Positions 34,849 through 39,564 of a DNA stretch of 39,564 nucleotides are shown one piece after another. The DNA is from Planctomycetota bacterium (lineage in GTDB: Bacteria > Planctomycetota > Planctomycetia > JALXBF01): the NCBI GenBank assembly GCA_026991575.1, contig JALXBF010000162.1, positions 1-39,564 of the forward strand. Direction: 5' to 3'. Positions within the stretch are counted from its first letter, which is position 1; each line of letters begins with the position of its first letter. The position numbers and the translations under genes were made by a program. The notes beneath the pieces are model-generated. The model was not told where the DNA came from. It did not search any database and saw only the letters and a list, made by a program, of their open reading frames with translations.

Positions 34849-37800
34849 CTATTGCGACAGTTCTATCGTCACGGCCATCACAATGGGGGCCGTGTTGTCG
34901 TTTCCCTTCGCGAATTCGATCGCTCGAATGATCGCTGTCCGCTTCGGTTCGAGCTTGAGGTACCGGATCTGTTGGCCTCCTTCGAACTTGAACGCCAGCT
35001 CGGAGCCCGGCACGTCCACGACTCGGATGTAGTCGGCCATGTGTACGCCGTTGATCAACTTGTGCTCTTCCACCTGCCCGTCGGCATAATGCAGGCGCAC
35101 GACCATGGAGACCGATCCGGCAGGGGACGCCGGATAGCCCCAGCCCGCGACACCGCTGAGCAAATGGATCGCCCGGGCGGGCAGGTTGCACGGCAACGCC
35201 ACCGACCGGGGCATCGTCCGTGAGACAGCCCCAATGGGGCTATGGAGTAACACCACGTTCGGCACCGTTCCACTACGTGGATCCACCAGGTGGAACGGGA
35301 TGCCCCGGTACCGCTTCGGACCCCAGTCGCGGAAAACCAGCCGCTCCCTCTGAGCATCCCTGCTGTAGAACATCCCACGTACGCTGGTGATTGTCGCCAC
35401 GGCGCGGAGTGAAAGCGGGACGAAACGTCGCCGTGCGGTCAAGAAGCTGAGCAGATCGACCAACTCCTGCTCGGACAACTGTTCTTCGAAGCCTTCAGGC
35501 ATCAACGACTTGCCCGAGTTACGGATCGCCTCGATCTCCTCGCGCAGCACGACATGCCGCTGGCCTTCGTTGTCGATCAACTCCACTGCAGCCCGCGATT
35601 CGGCCGCTAACAGGCCGGTCAGCACGCGACCGTCGGTGGTCAGGACCAGATACTGGGTGAAGTTGCCCTCGACCGAGCGGTTCGGATCCAGGATGTCGGC
35701 CAGAATCTCGTGTTTGCTCCGTGCTGCCAGTCCGCTGAGATCAGGTCCGACCGCGTTGCCGATTTCTCCGAACCGGTGGCACTTGGCACAGTTCTTCTCG
35801 AACACCTGCTGGCCACGCGCCGGATCGCCGTCACGCTCTGCCAGCGGCAAGAGGCGGTTCAAGACGTCGGAGCGGCTACTGCTGGCTGCCGAAGACTTCA
35901 GCAGCTTTGCCGCTCGCTCAGCAATAGCCTGATCGGGATGTTGCATGAGTGCCTGCCGCTGGTCCAACGTCAAATCGCGCACGCTGATCTGCCCTTCGGC
36001 CAGCGCATCCAACAGGGCACGCGACCAGGACGGTCGGCGCAGGCAGAGCGCAACGACCGCGCGGCGCAGGGTGGGCGTCAAGGTGGCCCAGCGGCTGAGC
36101 AGCTCGGTCGCCACGGCATCAGCCGACAGTTCGCTCAACCGCTGCAGCACGCGCTCGTTGAAGGCGGGCGGTTCGCTGACGCGAATCTGCGCCACGACGG
36201 CCCGAACGGTCTCCTCGTCCGGATCCAGCAGCAGAAGGCGATCGATCGTGGCCAGTCGCTGGTCCGGTGAAAGCTCTGGCGACGCAAGCTGAGCGAGCAG
36301 CCTCTTGCGCAGCTCCGCTACGAGCGATTCCGCGAGTTCCTGCAGACCGGCCCGGCGGTACAGCAGGATGAGGTTGGCCTGTGCCGGGCCACGCAGCTTG
36401 CGCAACACGTGAGCCAGCTGGCGGCGTTGGACCTCGTTGGGTGATATCTTCTGGCCCTCCGGCCAACCGGCGAGCAGCCCTTTCGTGACCGCCGTGGCCA
36501 CGTCGGCCGGAGCCGCCCCGATCCGCTGGATCAGCGCAACGGCCAACGCGGTGTCGATTCCTGCGCGAGCAACGTGTTCGGCCACTACCTGACAGGCCTC
36601 CAGGAGCGGTCGCGAGTCCTTGGAACTCGCAAGCGCTTCGGTTAGGAACAGTGCGCCGTGGTTGGCGGCTGCGATCGTTGCCGCCAGGGGCAGCCAGCGA
36701 TCCTGTCCCAGTTGCGGGTCAGCAAACTGATCCACGAGCAGCGCAGCGACCGGTCGTGATGGCGGTGCTTCGCTCAACGCCAGCAGGGCAGCCAACCGCA
36801 CGCGGCCGTCGGGATCAGCCAGCAGCTCACTTTCCAGCACGACGCGAGGCAACTCGGCCGTGCGTGGGAAGACTTGCACGGCAGCGCGCCGGACCGCGGC
36901 GTTCCGCGCGCGCATCGCGTGGCGGAGAGCCTCGACCACTTCCGGCCGTTCTACGACGCCTAGCCCTTCCAGGGTCCAGATCGCGTGCAGTGCCGCCAGT
37001 GAGTCGGCATGATCCTGGACGATCCTGACCAACACGGGGATCTGGTCTAGCGCACGCCGAGTCACCAGCTCCCACTGCGCACGCATCCGCCACCACTGAC
37101 TGGGATGGTGCAGTTGTTCCACCAGCCTGGCTGGTTGCATCCGGTCGAACGCGGGAAGCGGCCACCGCGTGCCCAGGGGGGAGACGATCCGGTAGATGCG
37201 GCCGTGAGTCTTGTCTCTCAAAGGTGTCACATATGCGTTGCCCTTGCCGGTTTCGAAACCGGGTGGCGTCGGATTGTGTTGCACGATGAAGTTGTACCAG
37301 TCCAGGAACCAGATCGCACCGTCCGGACCCGCGGCTGCGGCAATCGGCGCTGCCCACTCGTCGTCGCTGGCCAGCAGGTTGTAACCGTTCCGCGCAAGAA
37401 AGTGGCTGCCGTGCCGCTGTGGCAGGCAGAGGTGGATCAGGTGACCGGTCGGTTCACAGACGAACGCACCGCGGCGCACCGGCTCGGGGAACAACTCGTC
37501 ACCGTAGAAGTTGTAGCCGCTGGCTGCCGTGAACGCCCCGAAGTAGTCCACTTGCCGGTACGGCCCGATCGGATGGTACTTCTTGTGCTCATCGATCGGA
37601 GCGATCCCCAACTCGTACCAGCCACGGACCTGCTCGAAGTAACGATTCGGAATGGCCAGGTAGAAAGCATGCTGGTTGTTGGCCGTTGAGACGAACACGT
37701 CTCCTTCGGGACTGATGCCCAGGCCCCAGGTGTTGTTCGTCGTAGGTGCGACAAACTCGAACTCGCTTCCGTCCGGACGAAAGCGAAACACCCCCTGACG

Positions 37801-39054
37801 GAAGCGTATTTCCCGACCGCCGACGCGCACCGTTCCACCCGAGTACCCGACCGTCGCCCAGATCCAGTTGTCCAGTCCCAGATGAAGGTTAGCGTGAACC
37901 GCGTGCGTGTCCGCACGCCCGAAGCCGGTGAAGAGGATCGTCCGTTCGTCCGCGCGGTCGTCGCCATCGGTATCGCGAAGAACCAGAATGTGCGGGGCGC
38001 ACGCAACGATGAGCGCATCACCGGTGTGCACAAGTCCGGTAGGAATGTTGAGCTTATCGGCAAAGACGGTGAACCGATCCGCTTTGCCGTCCCCGTCGGC
38101 GTCCTCGCAAATGACGATGCGGTCGCTGCCGTTGCGTTCGGGGTGATCGAGAACGCGGTTTGGGTAGTCGGTGCTTTCGATGATCCACAGCCGGCCGCGT
38201 GGCCCGAAGGTCATCGCCAGTGGCTTCTTGATCTGGGGCTCCGATGCAAAGAGCTCGACCCGAAACCGATCCATCGTCGTGTACCGCCTGGCCGAGGCGA
38301 CCGGGGCAAGCGGCTCCTGCATTCGGGTCTGACGCGTCACCTTCCGCCCGGGACCGTACACCGGCACACGGTCCACCTGGCGGTAGCGGAACGGCTTCGG
38401 ATCGTCCAGCCTGCGCGCTGCCCACTGCACCGCGCGGCGCAGGACCGATCGGACGGGTTCGTGCTTCCACGCGGCCGGTGGCAGCAGCAGCACGACGAGC
38501 CGACCGCGGCCCTGGGGCCGGACCCACACGTAGGGCTGGATCGCCCCGTCTTGGTCAGCACCGAGCAGAGGACGGCAGTCGCTGGGCAGCTCACCACTAT
38601 TGATGGCCGGTAGCTCCAGCTCCATTGCCGTCGACTCTGCGGTGATCGGATGCCGGTTGTCGAGCACGAGCAAGTGCAAGCGGCAGGCATCGTGAACGGT
38701 CGGCACAACGCCGAGCAGTTCACCGAGGGCCGCAGGAACCTCGGATGGGATGCCGAGGATGACCAGGCCCCGGCCGTTGGCGAGTCCCTGGCGGGCACGG
38801 GCCAGTATGGACAGATCCGAGTCCTGTGACAGGCCGGTCACGTTCAGGAGGAGAACGTCAGGTTGCTCGCTGGTGACAACCACCTCGTCGCCATGCTCGC
38901 CGTTCAGGCTAGCCACGACGGCAGGGCGTGTCTGCGGATCACCAAGGTACATCACCTTGATTGTCTGGCCCTCTTGCATCGCACTCAGGGCCCAGGGCAT
39001 GCTCGCGAAGGCGGTAGCCACCATGAGCACGGCTGGCCCAAGTCGGCAAGACAT
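34849..39054 (-). CDS. Giant secreted ThuA-like/propeller/HEAT/heme protein (Piru_Ver type)
   Basis: A 1401-residue protein. ATG 39054 is preferred: AAGGAGGTGATT, an almost full complement of the 16S 3' end, is just upstream, while an in-frame GTG at 39066 sits inside it. A signal peptide ends near AMQEG. Residues ~25-230 resemble a ThuA-like/glutamine-amidotransferase fold (VMYLGDP, HPITAESTAMEL, RGRLVVLLLPPAAW). Residues ~275-660 form a propeller of the PVC membrane-bound dehydrogenase type (PLAMTFGPRGRLWIIESTDYPN, DADGDGKADRFTVFAD, AAAGPDGAIWFLDWYN). Residues ~690-1060 are HEAT-like repeats. A heme site CAKCH lies at residues 1089-1093, followed by GPDLSGLAAR and ILDPNRSVEGNFTQY of the PVC heme-binding family. 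The last ~200 residues are a beta-rich NPCBM-like domain. It probably works in the periplasm in sugar oxidation; the substrate is unknown. Confidence 0.9.
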   Translation of the reverse strand: MSCRLGPAVLMVATAFASMPWALSAMQEGQTIKVMYLGDPQTRPAVVASLNGEHGDEVVVTSEQPDVLLLNVTGLSQDSDLSILARARQGLANGRGLVILGIPSEVPAALGELLGVVPTVHDACRLHLLVLDNRHPITAESTAMELELPAINSGELPSDCRPLLGADQDGAIQPYVWVRPQGRGRLVVLLLPPAAWKHEPVRSVLRRAVQWAARRLDDPKPFRYRQVDRVPVYGPGRKVTRQTRMQEPLAPVASARRYTTMDRFRVELFASEPQIKKPLAMTFGPRGRLWIIESTDYPNRVLDHPERNGSDRIVICEDADGDGKADRFTVFADKLNIPTGLVHTGDALIVACAPHILVLRDTDGDDRADERTILFTGFGRADTHAVHANLHLGLDNWIWATVGYSGGTVRVGGREIRFRQGVFRFRPDGSEFEFVAPTTNNTWGLGISPEGDVFVSTANNQHAFYLAIPNRYFEQVRGWYELGIAPIDEHKKYHPIGPYRQVDYFGAFTAASGYNFYGDELFPEPVRRGAFVCEPTGHLIHLCLPQRHGSHFLARNGYNLLASDDEWAAPIAAAAGPDGAIWFLDWYNFIVQHNPTPPGFETGKGNAYVTPLRDKTHGRIYRIVSPLGTRWPLPAFDRMQPARLVEQLHHPSQWWRMRAQWELVTRRALDQIPVLVRIVQDHADSLAALHAIWTLEGLGVVERPEVVEALRHAMRARNAAVRRAAVQVFPRTAELPRVVLESELLADPDGRVRLAALLALSEAPPSRPVAALLVDQFADPQLGQDRWLPLAATIAAANHGALFLTEALASSKDSRPLLEACQVVAEHVARAGIDTALAVALIQRIGAAPADVATAVTKGLLAGWPEGQKISPNEVQRRQLAHVLRKLRGPAQANLILLYRRAGLQELAESLVAELRKRLLAQLASPELSPDQRLATIDRLLLLDPDEETVRAVVAQIRVSEPPAFNERVLQRLSELSADAVATELLSRWATLTPTLRRAVVALCLRRPSWSRALLDALAEGQISVRDLTLDQRQALMQHPDQAIAERAAKLLKSSAASSSRSDVLNRLLPLAERDGDPARGQQVFEKNCAKCHRFGEIGNAVGPDLSGLAARSKHEILADILDPNRSVEGNFTQYLVLTTDGRVLTGLLAAESRAAVELIDNEGQRHVVLREEIEAIRNSGKSLMPEGFEEQLSEQELVDLLSFLTARRRFVPLSLRAVATITSVRGMFYSRDAQRERLVFRDWGPKRYRGIPFHLVDPRSGTVPNVVLLHSPIGAVSRTMPRSVALPCNLPARAIHLLSGVAGWGYPASPAGSVSMVVRLHYADGQVEEHKLINGVHMADYIRVVDVPGSELAFKFEGGQQIRYLKLEPKRTAIIRAIEFAKGNDNTAPIVMAVTIELSQ

Positions 39055-39324
39055 CGACAGAATCACCTCCTTTCGGGGAAGCGTTCAGGTAGAGCCTGGC
39101 CTGAGTTGCTCACCGTTCGTCCTAAATCATAGTGAGTCGTTCATTGGCCTCCGTTCGGGTAGCTGCATTCGGCGGGCCATTCGAGCGCCCCGCGCTGTCT
39201 ATGCAGGCCAGGAAGGACTCGATTGAGCGGAACGAGTGTGATCGAAGTCGTTTGTTGGTTTGTGCCGTTCGATCGGACCGGCTTGCGTTGTTCAACCGCT
39301 GCTCTGACGCGAACGCCTCCGCGC

Positions 39325-39421
39325 GGGTTTCGCTTCGCCTCCGTTTGGGCGATGGTCTCGCCCGCGTTGACGGGTTGGTTTCGGCGGCGTTGGGAGCTGG
39401 TTTCGCCTGCGTCGGAGGACC
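39325..39421. repeat. Degenerate ~23-bp tandem repeats
   Basis: Units starting GGTYTCGSC: 39354-39376, 39377-39398 and 39399-39421, each about 22-23 bases, with a looser 29-base copy at 39325-39353. Each unit has a GGTTTCG-like start and a GCGT core. Divergence is considerable. Confidence 0.5.
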
Positions 39422-39448
39422 GTTCAACTCGCCAGCTACCGTGAACTC

Positions 39449-39479
39449 GCGGGAGGGGGGCTTTACGTCCCCCTCCCGC
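39449..39479. other. Perfect 11-bp GC-rich hairpin
   Basis: GCGGGAGGGGG (39449-39459) pairs with CCCCCTCCCGC (39469-39479), with a 9-base loop. A T-run on the plus strand begins ~35 bases later, too far for a classic terminator. It could be a terminator, an RNA structure in a leader or an element remnant. Confidence 0.55.
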
Positions 39480-39564
39480 TGTGTTGATGGGTAGCGCGGG
39501 CAATACCAGTTTTGTTTTTTTCTCCCTCCCATTTGAAGAATCCCCCGACGCCGCCGACCTCGTC

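Larger units (their letters stand above)
39067..39564. other. Upstream region of the giant heme protein, no secure gene
   Basis: About 500 bases to the right edge. It contains degenerate tandem repeats and a strong 11-bp hairpin, listed separately. Open frames on both strands exist but are Arg/Ser/Thr-rich and translate the repeats, so I do not call a gene. The promoter of the heme protein gene should be here. Confidence 0.5.

Noticed and set aside
39449-39479. Hairpin as a firm rho-independent terminator
   Set aside because: No T-run follows directly on either strand; the nearest plus-strand T-run is ~35 bases away.
39122-39532. Minus-strand frame at the right edge as a gene
   Set aside because: It translates the degenerate repeats into an Arg/Ser/Thr/Pro-rich sequence without a ribosome binding site, so it is more likely leader DNA.
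1-39564. CRISPR array to accompany the CARF nuclease
   Set aside because: Reading the window I saw no regularly spaced direct repeats of ~25-40 bases. A computed scan would be more reliable.

Overview
This 39.6-kb, GC-rich (roughly 60-65% G+C by eye) window looks like a chromosomal segment of a member of the Planctomycetota. The main reasons are an adjacent PSD1-type (DUF1549/DUF1553) and DUF1501 pair, a 1401-residue protein joining a propeller, HEAT-like repeats and a c-type heme, several Tat-targeted secreted enzymes, a membrane-anchored PknB-type Ser/Thr kinase, paired TM-vWA proteins and many lineage-type hypotheticals. I cannot name a genus. KdsA and an OprP-type porin imply an outer membrane with KDO.

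Layout. 1-3950 is the most accessory-looking part: the 3' end of an IS630-type transposase (3-452), a two-TM coiled-helix protein (584-1651, minus) and a 499-aa CARF plus PD-(D/E)XK protein of the Card1/Can2 type (2099-3598, minus), with no CRISPR array or cas gene in view. 3951-7715 (minus) is a two-gene operon, PSD1 then DUF1501. 7716-8720 has no secure gene but holds a strong minus-strand terminator and an 82-codon frame that may belong to it. 8721-10292 is a lipoprotein with a transglutaminase-like core and TPR-like C-terminus. kdsA (10372-11247, minus) is divergent from a phosphate-selective-type porin (11521-13032) that ends in a clear terminator. A small lipoprotein (13299-13874), a Tat-exported SMP-30/gluconolactonase-like protein (14051-15103) and a convergent, 13-bp-overlapping secreted alpha-toroid protein (15091-16575) follow. 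Then come a compact soluble histidine kinase (16705-17466), tRNA-Pro(GGG) with a good sigma70-type promoter (17712-17786), a METTL21-like methyltransferase (minus) and two tandem paralogous TM-vWA proteins (18943-22882).

22943-26129 (minus) is a probable operon of a YVTN-propeller/di-heme cytochrome and a secreted HEAT-like protein. 26348-26836 is a zinc-ribbon protein with a DUF4177-like end. 27088-29475 is a large Tat-exported FAD-dependent protein, 29641-31218 is zwf (glucose-6-phosphate dehydrogenase) and 31407-32342 is a lone ParB/sulfiredoxin-fold protein. A PknB-like kinase is followed at once by a small Sm-like protein (34446 to 32353, minus). 34849-39054 (minus) is the giant heme/propeller protein with a near-perfect Shine-Dalgarno sequence, and its upstream region (39067-39564) carries degenerate repeats and an 11-bp hairpin.

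Together most genes serve envelope and periplasm functions: uptake, sugar and lipid-A precursor metabolism, secreted oxidoreductases and cytochromes. The CARF nuclease is the best candidate for an unusual biological system, because it is an orphan, it has an acidic-residue variation in its nuclease motif and it carries an unassigned ~130-residue C-terminal extension.
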